13,349 bases of DNA from an uncultured Rubrobacteraceae bacterium (GTDB taxonomy: Bacteria; Actinomycetota; Rubrobacteria; Rubrobacterales; Rubrobacteraceae), in the NCBI GenBank assembly GCA_902805985.1, contig CADCUW010000419.1, positions 1 to 13,349 on the forward strand, written 5' to 3'. The notes under the pieces are model-generated. The model searched no databases. It saw only the letters and a program-made list of their open reading frames with translations, and was not told the origin of the DNA. This document shows, piece by piece, positions 1 to 6,277 of the stretch. How positions within the stretch are numbered: position 1 is the stretch's first letter; every line of letters begins with the position of its first letter. The translations under genes were made by a program, and so were the position numbers.

Positions 1-149
1 GCCAACAGGGCGAACCCGCCGAAGCCCCCGCGACGCAGGTTCTTCGACCGGATCAGGTCGCCGACTTTATCTCGTGGTTCGCCACCTCCCCACCCGAGTT
101 CGTGCTGACCGAGGGCATCGTGCTCCCCATAGGCGAAGGAATGCCATAG
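1..149 (+). CDS. Short-chain dehydrogenase/reductase, C-terminal end only (partial)
   Basis: An open frame enters from the left edge (first full codon at position 3) and ends at TAG 147-149. Its roughly 48 residues include PDQVADFISWFATSPPEFV followed by LTEGIVLPIGEGMP. This matches the C-terminal pattern of classical SDR oxidoreductases of the YdfG type, where a 'pedVA..v.f..s.P..v...ei...P' helix and strand close the fold. The Rossmann glycine motif and the YxxxK catalytic pair lie outside the window, so substrate and cofactor cannot be judged. The codons are strongly G/C-ending, like the other genes here. It is transcribed toward the minus-strand corA gene, so the two converge across a gap of about 300 bp. 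The SDR family call is fairly safe; anything more specific would be a guess. Confidence 0.62.
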   Translation, partial: QQGEPAEAPATQVLRPDQVADFISWFATSPPEFVLTEGIVLPIGEGMP

Positions 150-448
150 AGCTGTCTGCAGAAGGTCTGTCGCTCCGGACCTTTACCGGGCCATCAACGA
201 CGAGAAGAGGATCGCAGGGGCAGACCGGATAGAGCCGGTCCCGCGCTAATGTCCCTGTGTGGAAGGAACGCGGAAAGCTGCTGGAGAGAACCCCGTAGAA
301 CCCAGAATATGCGTCGGTGAGACCTGCATCCGCGGGCACCGCGTTCCAGACGAAGGCGCCGCCGGCGAAGGTGAGCGGGAAGAGCCTGATTGCCAAGGGC
401 GGAAGCAGAGCTGCGGCGTACCGAAGGCCGCGAAGCGGCGTGCCCTTG
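150..448. other. Intergenic region with an inverted repeat and a possible coding relic
   Basis: No convincing intact gene lies between the dehydrogenase stop and the corA stop. A perfect 6-bp inverted repeat (gaccgg 223-228, ccggtc 235-240, 6-nt loop) sits 74 bp after the dehydrogenase stop but has no T-run. On the minus strand, about 420 down to 290 reads as a hydrophobic peptide (LFPLTFAGGAFVWNAVPADA and onward) with codons ending almost only in G/C. Beyond about 290 the bias fades. There is no Shine-Dalgarno sequence and the only start is TTG at 396, so I treat it as a possible decayed fragment and not a gene. Confidence 0.4.
427..439 (-). terminator. Hairpin just after corA (weak terminator candidate)
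   Basis: On the minus strand a gccgc-ttc-gcggc hairpin starts 9 nt after the corA stop codon. The loop is UUC-type and stable, but no T-run follows. It is at best a U-less terminator or an mRNA 3'-end stabiliser. Confidence 0.28.
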
Positions 449-1426
449 CTACAACCAGCCGCGGCGTTTGAAGGCGAAGTAGAGGATGAGCGAGGTCAGG
501 GCCATGAGCGTCAGGGCGAAGGGGTATCCGAGGAGCCAGTGAAGCTCTGGCATGTGGTCGAAGTTCATGCCGTAGACGGTGCCTATAAGGGTCGGGGCGA
601 AGAGGATGGCGGCCCAGCCGGAGATCTTCTTTACCTGCTCGTTCTGGGAGAGGCTGACGAGGGTCAGGTTGACGCTCAGGATGCTCTGGAGGAGCTCGCG
701 GTAGCCGGTGAGGCGCTCTGAGACCTGCTGGGCGTGGTCCTGGACGTCGCGCAGGTAGCGGCCGATCTCGGGGTCTACCTCGATGATCTCACCCCGGATC
801 AACGCTCCGAGCACCTCGTTTAGCGGGTCCGTGGCCCTCTGGAACTGGATTACCTCGCGCGAGAGCTCGTAGACGCGCCTTGAGACGTCGGCGCTCCCCC
901 CGAAGACCTGGGCCTCAATCTCCTCGATGTCGTTCTCCAGGCCGTCGACGACCGGGCCGTAATCGTCCACGACCTGGTCCATGATCGCGTGCAGGATGGC
1001 CTCGGGCCCCCGCCGCAAGAGCTCCGGGTCCGCCTCCAGCCGCTGCCGCACCTCGCTTAGATCCGGCACCTCGCTGTGGCGCACCGTTATGACGAAGTCC
1101 TTCCCGACGAAGACGTGCGTCTCCCCGAACTGGACGGTCTCGGATTTGTCCACGTAATGCGCCGGCCTGAGCACGACGAAAAGCGTCTCCCCGTAGCGCT
1201 CCAGCTTCGGGCGCTGATGGGCGTCGAGCGCGTCCTCGACGGACAAAGGGTGAAGCTCGAACTCCTGCGCGACGGACTCGAACTCCTCGGCCGTCGGCTT
1301 GTAGAGGCCGATCCAGGCTATCCCCTTCTGGCTGCGGCACGCCTCGTAAGTCTCGTCCAAAGACCCCGATTCGGCGGCCCTATGGCCGTCCACGTAGATG
1401 GCGCTGTCCACGATCACGCCCGGCAT
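449..1426 (-). CDS. corA: CorA-family Mg2+/Co2+ channel protein
   Basis: This encodes 325 aa, a usual CorA length. The N-terminal two thirds form the cytoplasmic alpha/beta domain and long stalk helix, including the SVEDALDAHQRPK segment typical of the family. The C-terminus carries two membrane helices, about residues 268-285 and 299-318. The first ends in the signature YGMNF (GMN at 286-288), followed by the short periplasmic loop DHMPEL. The protein ends in a basic cytoplasmic tail (KRRGWL). CorA proteins form pentameric channels for Mg2+, with Co2+ and Ni2+ also passing in many members. The GMN motif is intact, so function is expected, but transport preference cannot be read from sequence. 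The ATG at 1424-1426 lacks a good Shine-Dalgarno sequence; TATA directly precedes it. It lies 59 bp downstream of the aldo/keto reductase on the same strand and may be co-transcribed with it. Confidence 0.93.
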   Translation of the reverse strand: MPGVIVDSAIYVDGHRAAESGSLDETYEACRSQKGIAWIGLYKPTAEEFESVAQEFELHPLSVEDALDAHQRPKLERYGETLFVVLRPAHYVDKSETVQFGETHVFVGKDFVITVRHSEVPDLSEVRQRLEADPELLRRGPEAILHAIMDQVVDDYGPVVDGLENDIEEIEAQVFGGSADVSRRVYELSREVIQFQRATDPLNEVLGALIRGEIIEVDPEIGRYLRDVQDHAQQVSERLTGYRELLQSILSVNLTLVSLSQNEQVKKISGWAAILFAPTLIGTVYGMNFDHMPELHWLLGYPFALTLMALTSLILYFAFKRRGWL

Positions 1427-1485
1427 TATACGCCCGCGGGGACCGGGGCCTCACCCGCCCCTACGCCGTTCGTCTGGTGGGCGTT

Positions 1486-2544
1486 CTACCCTCCGCCCCA
1501 GGTGCGCCCCCTAAGGAGCGGCATGTCGGCAGGTCCCAGGCGGTCCGAGGCGGTCTTTAGCTGGTGCCAGAAGGGATAGATGAGCGGCGGGGCACTCACC
1601 TCGTCGAGGCGCCCGCGCTCGTCTTCCGACAGCTCCAGGCCGGCGGCTTCGAGGTTGTCGGCGAGCTGCTCGTCTGTGCGGGCGCCGACGACGATGGAGG
1701 CGACGCCGGGACGGCCGAGGAGCCAGGCGAGGGCGACCTGGGCGGCCGAGACGCCGCGGCTCTCGGCGACCTCGACGAGTACCTCTATGATGTCGTAGAG
1801 CCTGGCTTCGTCGCGCACCGGCGGCTCGTCCCAGCCCTCGAAGTGGCGTCCTTCCGTGGCGTCCTGGTCGCGGCGGTACTTGCCGGAGAGGAGGCCGCCG
1901 GCGAGCGGGCTCCAGACGAGGATGGAGCAGTCCTGGTCGACGGCGAGCGGGGCGAGCTCGTACTCGGCCTCGCGGGCCTCTAGGGTGTAGTGGATCTGCT
2001 GGCTCACGTACCGCTGGTACCCGTGCCGCTCGGACACTCCGAGTGCCTTCATCAGCTGCCATCCCGAGTAGTTGGAGCAGCCGACGTAGCGCACCTTGCC
2101 GGACCGCACGAGCGTGTCGAAGGCCTCCAAAGTCTCTTCGAGCGGCGTCACGCCATCCCACTCGTGGGCCTGGTAGAGGTCGATGTAATCGGTACCGAGT
2201 CGTTTCAGGCTCGCCTCGCACTGGCGGATGATGTGGTGGCGGGAGAGGCCCGCGCCGTTCGGGCCGTCTCCTGCGGGCATGCGGGCCTTCGTCGCGATGA
2301 GCAGGCGGTCGCGGCGGCCCGAGACGGCCTGGCCCAGGATCTCCTCGGACTCGCCGGAAGAGTAGATGTTCGCCGTGTCGAAGAGGTTGACACCTGCGTC
2401 CAGGCACATGTCCACCTGACGGGTCGCCCCGGCGACGTCGGTGGAGCCGACCTTGTCGAAAAGCCCGCTCCCCCCGAAGGTCATCGTGCCCAAAGTCAAC
2501 GACGAGACGAACAACCCCGAACGGCCGAGACGACGGTACTCCAT
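1486..2544 (-). CDS. Aldo/keto reductase (NADPH-dependent oxidoreductase)
   Basis: This encodes 352 aa with the (beta/alpha)8 barrel sequence pattern of aldo/keto reductases. The N-terminal MEYRRLGRSGLFVSSLTLG strand is typical of the bacterial AKR11/12-like group. The catalytic tetrad is complete: Asp56 and Tyr61 (FDTANIYS), Lys86 (ATKARM) and His127 (YQAHEWD). Cofactor-binding segments include GCSNYSGWQ, VWSPLAGGLLSGKY and IVVGARTDEQLADNLEA; the last is the phosphate-binding loop seen in NADPH enzymes. These enzymes reduce aldehydes and ketones, but the physiological substrate cannot be inferred. The ATG is fixed by a strong Shine-Dalgarno sequence (AAGGAGG) 4 nt upstream. It is divergent from the metallophosphoesterase (100 bp between starts), and corA follows on the same strand. 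Confidence 0.93.
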   Translation of the reverse strand: MEYRRLGRSGLFVSSLTLGTMTFGGSGLFDKVGSTDVAGATRQVDMCLDAGVNLFDTANIYSSGESEEILGQAVSGRRDRLLIATKARMPAGDGPNGAGLSRHHIIRQCEASLKRLGTDYIDLYQAHEWDGVTPLEETLEAFDTLVRSGKVRYVGCSNYSGWQLMKALGVSERHGYQRYVSQQIHYTLEAREAEYELAPLAVDQDCSILVWSPLAGGLLSGKYRRDQDATEGRHFEGWDEPPVRDEARLYDIIEVLVEVAESRGVSAAQVALAWLLGRPGVASIVVGARTDEQLADNLEAAGLELSEDERGRLDEVSAPPLIYPFWHQLKTASDRLGPADMPLLRGRTWGGG

Positions 2545-2548
2545 CTAT

Positions 2549-2555
2549 CCTCCTT
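2549..2555 (-). promoter_or_regulatory. Strong Shine-Dalgarno of the aldo/keto reductase
   Basis: On the minus strand AAGGAGG is followed by ATAG and the ATG at 2544. This is a near-perfect anti-16S match and fixes the start codon. Confidence 0.85.
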
Positions 2556-2630
2556 GGACTCTACAGAGACTCGCGCCAGCGTAGCACGGTGGCGCCACCG
2601 CAACCGGGCCCGCGAAGGTCCAGCGCTGGC

Positions 2631-2636
2631 TATACT
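2631..2636 (+). promoter_or_regulatory. -10 element TATACT placed for a leaderless transcript
   Basis: TATACT ends 7 nt before the GTG at 2644, so transcription would start at or next to the start codon. There is no Shine-Dalgarno sequence before the GTG and no clear -35 hexamer 17 bp upstream. Such TANNNT-N6/7-RTG spacing is the usual arrangement of leaderless genes in actinobacteria. Leaderless expression is an inference from spacing. Confidence 0.6.
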
Positions 2637-3701
2637 TCGGACCGTGCAGGAGCTGCCGGGGAACGCGCTGATCGTCTTTCTCTCCGACTCCCACATCGGG
2701 GGCGACCCGGGCTGCGACGGCTTCGAGTCGCCGGAAGAGCTCGAAGCCCACTTCCGGGAGCTCGCGGCGCTCGACCGGCCCGTCGAGCTGGTACTGGCCG
2801 GGGACTTCTTCGACTTCCTCCAGATAGGAACGGTGCCCGAAGGGGAGAACCGCGCCTCGCTCACGATGTCGCGGGGGGAGTACCTGGACCTCTTCGCGAC
2901 GCTAAGAGGTTTCCGCTCATTGGAGGGGAAACGGGTCGTGTACCTGCCGGGTAACCACGATGCCGAGGTCTGGTGGAACGAGGAGATCCAGGCGACGCTG
3001 CGGGAGGCCGGCGTGGTGGACGAGTTCGCCTACAGCTACCTGGCGTCCGTGAAGGTCGGGGGAGGGCGGCGGGTTGTCTACTGCGAGCACGGCAACCAGT
3101 TTGACCCGCCGAACACCGTCGAGGACTACGTGGACAGGTTGGACACCCCTCTGGGCCACCACGTCGTCATGGACTTTACCCGGCGCGTGGCGCCCTACGG
3201 CGAGGTGTCCCCGGGCCTGGACCTCTCGGAGATAAAGATGGTCTACCCGCTCGTCGCGATACCGGGCTGGGTCGCAGGCCGCTACTTCTACGACTTTATC
3301 GGCAAGGTCACGGCCTACCTGCTCCTGCCCCTGCTCTTGGCCTACGCCCTCTACCGCGTAGCCACGTACCTGCTGATCTTCCCCGGCGGGCTGCCGCGAA
3401 TTCACGAGATCTTCCTGGACATCGGCATCTTCGGTGTCTTCACCGTGGCCCTGTTCGCGGTCTTCTTCCTCGTCGTCCGGCACGCCGTCCGCAGGACCGT
3501 GAGAGCGATGAGCCCGGAGACGGGACCCGCCGGGAGACGCAGCACCCCTCACCCGCCGAGGCTTCGCGACAGAAGGTCAGGGAGATACTGGCCGGGGAGG
3601 CCCGCGCGCCCATGTCCCCCTCCCTCGATCCGTCCACCGTGGACGTCTTCGTCTTGGGCCACACGCACCTGCCCTCTCTGGAGGAGGTGGGGCGGCCGGG
3701 A

Positions 3702-3729
3702 GGCCGGCGCCGCGTGGCCGGCGCCGCGT
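3702..3729 (+). repeat. 14-bp tandem duplication that shifts the phosphoesterase frame
   Basis: The unit ggccggcgccgcgt occurs at 3702-3715 and again at 3716-3729, and ggcc follows at 3730. Fourteen is not a multiple of three. Removing one copy joins the frame upstream (GHTHLPSLEEVGRPGGRRR) directly to the frame downstream (VNSGCYLRQLHP). The duplication therefore accounts exactly for the second frameshift. The unit is G/C-only apart from one T and contains the palindrome ggcgcc, a plausible slippage site. Confidence 0.92.
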
Positions 3730-3799
3730 GGCCGTCAACTCGGGGTGTTACCTGCGCCAGTTGCATCCGGTGCCGCCCCGCCTGAAAGGCCCTCCGGTC

Positions 3800-3823
3800 T
3801 TCGTATCGCGGTTCGTATCGCGG
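3800..3823 (+). repeat. 12-bp in-frame tandem duplication
   Basis: The unit ttcgtatcgcgg occurs at 3800-3811 and 3812-3823, and ttcgt begins a third partial copy at 3824. It encodes FVSR-FVSR in the last frame of the phosphoesterase and keeps that frame. It lies only 71 bp after the 14-bp duplication. Confidence 0.92.
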
Positions 3824-4034
3824 TTCGTGCTCACCCACGCGCGGGTCTACGCGGAAGGTGGCGCCCTACGCGTGGAGTTGTGGGAGCAGCCCAAACCCGC
3901 GCGCCAGAGCCTGGGCCGCGTCGAGCGCCTGCTCTCCTATGGTCGCAGGCCGTCCCAGCCCCCGGAGGGCGCAGGGGCCCGCGTGCGGGAACGGTCTAGC
4001 TTGTAGGGGCTTCCCCCTGCCGTCCCGGAGTTGC

Positions 4035-4040
4035 TAACCT
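4035..4040 (+). promoter_or_regulatory. TAACCT, possible -10 for a leaderless TRIC-channel transcript
   Basis: TAACCT fits TANNNT and ends 6 nt before ATG 4047. No Shine-Dalgarno sequence is present in the intervening bases (cagagc). This is the same geometry as at 2631, but the hexamer is a weaker match. Confidence 0.4.
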
Positions 4041-4046
4041 CAGAGC

Positions 4047-4685
4047 ATGGCTTTGTATTCTCTGGATCTCTTCGGGGTGGCGGTCTTCGCCGTCAGCGGG
4101 GCGCTGACGGCCGGGCGCAAGAGCATGGACCTCTTCGGCGTCGTGGTCATAGCCGTCATCACCGCCATCGGCGGCGGGACGGTGCGGGACCTGCTGCTGG
4201 ACCGGCGTCCGATCTTCTGGATAGAAGACCCTACGTACCTGCTCGTCTGCGTCCTCGCGGCGGGCGCCACTTTGGCCTACGTCCGCTTCTTCCGGCTTCC
4301 CCGGCACTCCCTACTCGTCGCCGACGCCTTCGGGCTCGCCGTGTTCACGTTCATCGGGGCGAAGATAGCCTACGAGGCCGGGGTCCCCGCCCCGATAGTG
4401 GTTCTGATGGGGACCGTGACGGGTGTGGCCGGGGGGATCATGCGCGACATACTATGCACGGAGGTACCCCTGATCCTGCGCCGCGAGATCTACGCCACCG
4501 CCGCCATAGCCGGCGCGGTAGTCTTCGTCGTCCTGACGACCCTCGGCGCCGCAGGCCCCTTGGTAGCCGTCCCGACGGTCGTCACCGTCTTCGGCCTGCG
4601 CCTCACCGCCCTCCGGCTCGACCTGCACGTCCCGAGCCCGCGCCCGAAGGACACCGATCCCACCTCACCGGACGAAGGGCGCTAG
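4047..4685 (+). CDS. TRIC/UPF0126-family membrane channel protein
   Basis: This encodes 212 aa, hydrophobic almost throughout, as expected for the prokaryotic UPF0126 (TRIC, YicG/YadS-like) family. The family's internal duplication is visible. The first half has LFGVAVFAVSGALTAGRKSMDLFGV and then IGGGTVRDLLLDRRPIFWI. The second half has FGLAVFTFIGAKIAYEAG and then GVAGGIMRDILCTEVPLIL. The paired GGGTVRDLL and GGIMRDIL motifs form the kinked pore-lining helices in TRIC structures. About seven membrane helices are expected. Eukaryotic TRICs conduct K+; some bacterial members have been linked to glycine uptake, so the substrate is open. The last about 20 residues are a polar tail rich in Pro and Asp. 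The gene starts 40 bp after the broken phosphoesterase, and its last 21 bp overlap the end of the convergent mug gene. Confidence 0.9.
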   Translation: MALYSLDLFGVAVFAVSGALTAGRKSMDLFGVVVIAVITAIGGGTVRDLLLDRRPIFWIEDPTYLLVCVLAAGATLAYVRFFRLPRHSLLVADAFGLAVFTFIGAKIAYEAGVPAPIVVLMGTVTGVAGGIMRDILCTEVPLILRREIYATAAIAGAVVFVVLTTLGAAGPLVAVPTVVTVFGLRLTALRLDLHVPSPRPKDTDPTSPDEGR

Positions 4686-5162
4686 AACCCGGTAGTGCTC
4701 GACGAGTTCGTCGAAGACCATCCGGTTGAGCCCTGAAGGCGAAGGGACGACCACGTCCACCACACCCTCCACGGCGGGCTCGGCCTGCACGCCCCACCCG
4801 ACCTTCGAAGTCCGCCGGAACCACTTGTAGACACCGATGCCCGTATAGGCCACGGCCTCAGGCCTCAGGCGTTCGAGCGTCTCACCCAAAGCTTCCGAGC
4901 CGGCCAGGATCTCCTCCCGGGTCAACTCGTCGGCCCTCCGCGTGGGGCGCGGGCACAGGTTCGTGAACCCGATGCCCCGGTCGAGCAACGCCTCGTCTTC
5001 CTCTGGCTTGAGGAGACGCTCCGTTATTCCCGCCGCGTGAAGGACGCGCCAGAAGCGGTTGCCGGGGTGGGCGTAATGGTAGCCCGTGGTCCCTGATCTC
5101 AGCGACGGGTTGTACCCGCAGAACACGAGCGTCAGGCCGGGGCGGAGCAGGTCCTTCGCCAC
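4665..5162 (-). CDS. mug: G:T/U mismatch-specific DNA glycosylase (UDG family 2, Mug/TDG type)
   Basis: This encodes 165 aa, the usual length for Mug. Motif 1 is FCGYNPSLRSGTTGYHYAHPGNRFWR. The Asn at position 18 corresponds to the catalytic Asn of the GINPG motif in family 2 enzymes, and HPGNRFW is the usual continuation. The second active-site loop is PSPSGLNR (140-147), equivalent to NPSGLxR, which wedges into the helix and contacts the opposite guanine. The enzyme removes uracil, and thymine or ethenocytosine in some members, opposite G in base-excision repair. The GTG start at 5160-5162 has no strong Shine-Dalgarno sequence and lies 20 nt after the asp23 stop, so translation is probably coupled. 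The 3' end overlaps the convergent TRIC gene by 21 bp. Confidence 0.9.
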   Translation of the reverse strand: MAKDLLRPGLTLVFCGYNPSLRSGTTGYHYAHPGNRFWRVLHAAGITERLLKPEEDEALLDRGIGFTNLCPRPTRRADELTREEILAGSEALGETLERLRPEAVAYTGIGVYKWFRRTSKVGWGVQAEPAVEGVVDVVVPSPSGLNRMVFDELVEHYRVLAPFVR

Positions 5163-5182
5163 GGTAAGGAGCCGTCCGGCCC

Positions 5183-6082
5183 CTAGCCCTCCTCGTTCTC
5201 CCCGCGCTCCCCGCGGCGCCTGCGCCGCCGGGAGCGGCGCTCCTCGGTCTCGGAGACGCGGTCACGGTCGATCTCCTCCGTCCCGCCCGAGGAACCCTCG
5301 CTGGCGGCGGTCTTGCGCGCGGCCCTCTCGCCCGAGGACGTTCCGCCCGTGAGGGTGGTCTCGTCTGTCGGCGCCTCGGAGGCCGATGTCGCGGCCGTGT
5401 CTTCGTCGCGGGTCTCCGCGCCGGACGGCTCCGCGCCAGATCGTTCCTCATCGCGGACCCTGAGCCTGCGGGTCTCGTCCTCTTCGACGGGCGTGCCCTC
5501 GACGCGGACATCCTCCTCGGAGAGCGGGCCGCTCGAGCCCTCGGTGTAGGTCCGGCTGCGCGGCTCGACCTCGGTGGTCTCGCGCTCGGCGGCGCCGGGT
5601 CGGAGCTCTTCTGTGCGGGGCATCGTCCGGGTGGCGTAGCCCGGGTCAGTCCTCGTACCGGACCCCGAACCTTCGCTTCCCGCGCTGGTCTGGCCGTCCT
5701 CGGGGAAGGTGACGTCCGAGATGGTCACGTTCAGCTCGGTGACGTTCAGGCCCGTGATGGTCTGAACCCTCTCGGTGATCCTCTGCCGCACCTCGCCGAC
5801 GGTGCCGAGGATGTTCTTGCCGTAGTCGATGCCCATCTTCAGGTCTATGGCGGCCTCGACGGAGCCGACCTCGACGCTGACGCCGCGGGTGGAGCTCTCC
5901 GAGCCGGTGATACCTTCGAGCAGGCCGCCGGCGGACCGGGAGGCGTTGCCGCCCATGTGGACGCCCTCTACCTCCCCGGCCGCCATGCCCGCGATCCTGG
6001 CTACCACCGAGTCTTTGATGGTGGTTACGCCGCGGTCGCTAAGCAGCGGGCTTTCCTGCCGCCTCTGTTCTGCCTCGGTCAT
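5183..6082 (-). CDS. Asp23/Gls24-family protein with a long charged low-complexity tail
   Basis: This encodes 299 aa from the ATG at 6082, chosen because GGAGGAGAGAG lies just upstream; the longer upstream frame has no comparable site. Residues about 16-126 form the Asp23 domain: GVTTIKDSVVARIAGMAAGEVEGV, an EAAIDLKMGIDYG strand, a VGEVRQRITERV helix and the closing GLNVTELNVTISDV. In Firmicutes such proteins sit at the membrane and take part in envelope-stress homeostasis; the actinobacterial role is less clear. Residues about 130-299 are unusual: a disordered stretch rich in Glu, Thr, Ser, Gly and Arg that turns strongly basic near the end (RRSRRRRRRGERGENEEG). Typical Asp23 proteins are only about 110-170 aa. 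mug follows 20 nt downstream, probably as an operon. No signal peptide or membrane helix is visible. Confidence 0.85.
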   Translation of the reverse strand: MTEAEQRRQESPLLSDRGVTTIKDSVVARIAGMAAGEVEGVHMGGNASRSAGGLLEGITGSESSTRGVSVEVGSVEAAIDLKMGIDYGKNILGTVGEVRQRITERVQTITGLNVTELNVTISDVTFPEDGQTSAGSEGSGSGTRTDPGYATRTMPRTEELRPGAAERETTEVEPRSRTYTEGSSGPLSEEDVRVEGTPVEEDETRRLRVRDEERSGAEPSGAETRDEDTAATSASEAPTDETTLTGGTSSGERAARKTAASEGSSGGTEEIDRDRVSETEERRSRRRRRRGERGENEEG

Positions 6083-6113
6083 ATCTCTCTCCTCCTTGGC
6101 GAATGGCGCAAAT

Positions 6114-6119
6114 ATTCTA
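6114..6119 (-). promoter_or_regulatory. Possible -10 (TAGAAT) for asp23
   Basis: On the minus strand TAGAAT lies 31 nt upstream of the asp23 ATG within an AT-rich patch (aaatattctagatgttt) that stands out from the GC-rich surroundings. No good -35 hexamer sits at 16-18 bp. Confidence 0.3.
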
Positions 6120-6157
6120 GATGTTTCCCCGAACGGTGCCCGCGCAACCCTCCCCGA

Positions 6158-6186
6158 TTGCAAGCGCATCGGGCGATCCGTATACT
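6158..6186 (+). promoter_or_regulatory. Sigma70-type promoter for the ABC-importer operon
   Basis: TTGCAA (6158-6163) and TATACT (6181-6186) are separated by exactly 17 bp, a near-consensus primary-sigma promoter. Transcription would start near 6193, giving a leader of about 85 nt. That leader begins with a short inverted repeat (gccccctc / gaggggc) and ends with GGAG 7 nt before the ATG at 6278. Confidence 0.65.
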
Positions 6187-6277
6187 GCCCCCTCCCGAGG
6201 GGCGCCGGGTAACGGCCAGGAGGCCCGCGGTCGAGACGAACCTTTCATAACACCTTCTAGAAGATCGGAGTCGGCGC

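Larger units (their letters stand above)
2644..4006 (+). pseudogene. Membrane-anchored metallophosphoesterase, disrupted by two frameshifts
   Basis: From GTG 2644 the frame encodes a calcineurin-like phosphoesterase of the LpxH-like type. It has DSH (Asp15, His17), GDFFD (Asp54), GNHD (103-106) and EHGNQFDP (His149). Two hydrophobic segments follow, coded at about 3310-3385 and 3427-3480. This frame then loses coding character around 3510-3550. The protein continues one frame away, with SRQKVREILAGE and the last metal motif GHTHLP (GHTH coded at 3657-3668). After the tandem repeat at 3702-3729 it resumes in the third frame from about 3730 (VNSGCYLRQLHPVPPRLKG) and ends at TAG 4004-4006. All five metal-site motifs exist, but no single frame holds them. 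The first break fits a 1-nt loss (or 2-nt gain); the second equals one extra 14-bp repeat copy. Either this is a recent pseudogene (a truncated anchored product lacking the GHTH motif could still be made) or part of it is a sequencing error. The substrate is unknown. Confidence 0.82.

Noticed and set aside
1990..2643. Upstream extension of the phosphoesterase frame
   Set aside because: It runs antisense through the aldo/keto reductase and its upstream region. The phosphoesterase domain starts right after GTG 2644, which has a suitably placed -10 element.
3500..3730. Programmed ribosomal frameshifting in the phosphoesterase
   Set aside because: No slippery heptamer with a downstream pseudoknot is visible, two shifts would be required, and one is fully explained by a simple tandem duplication.
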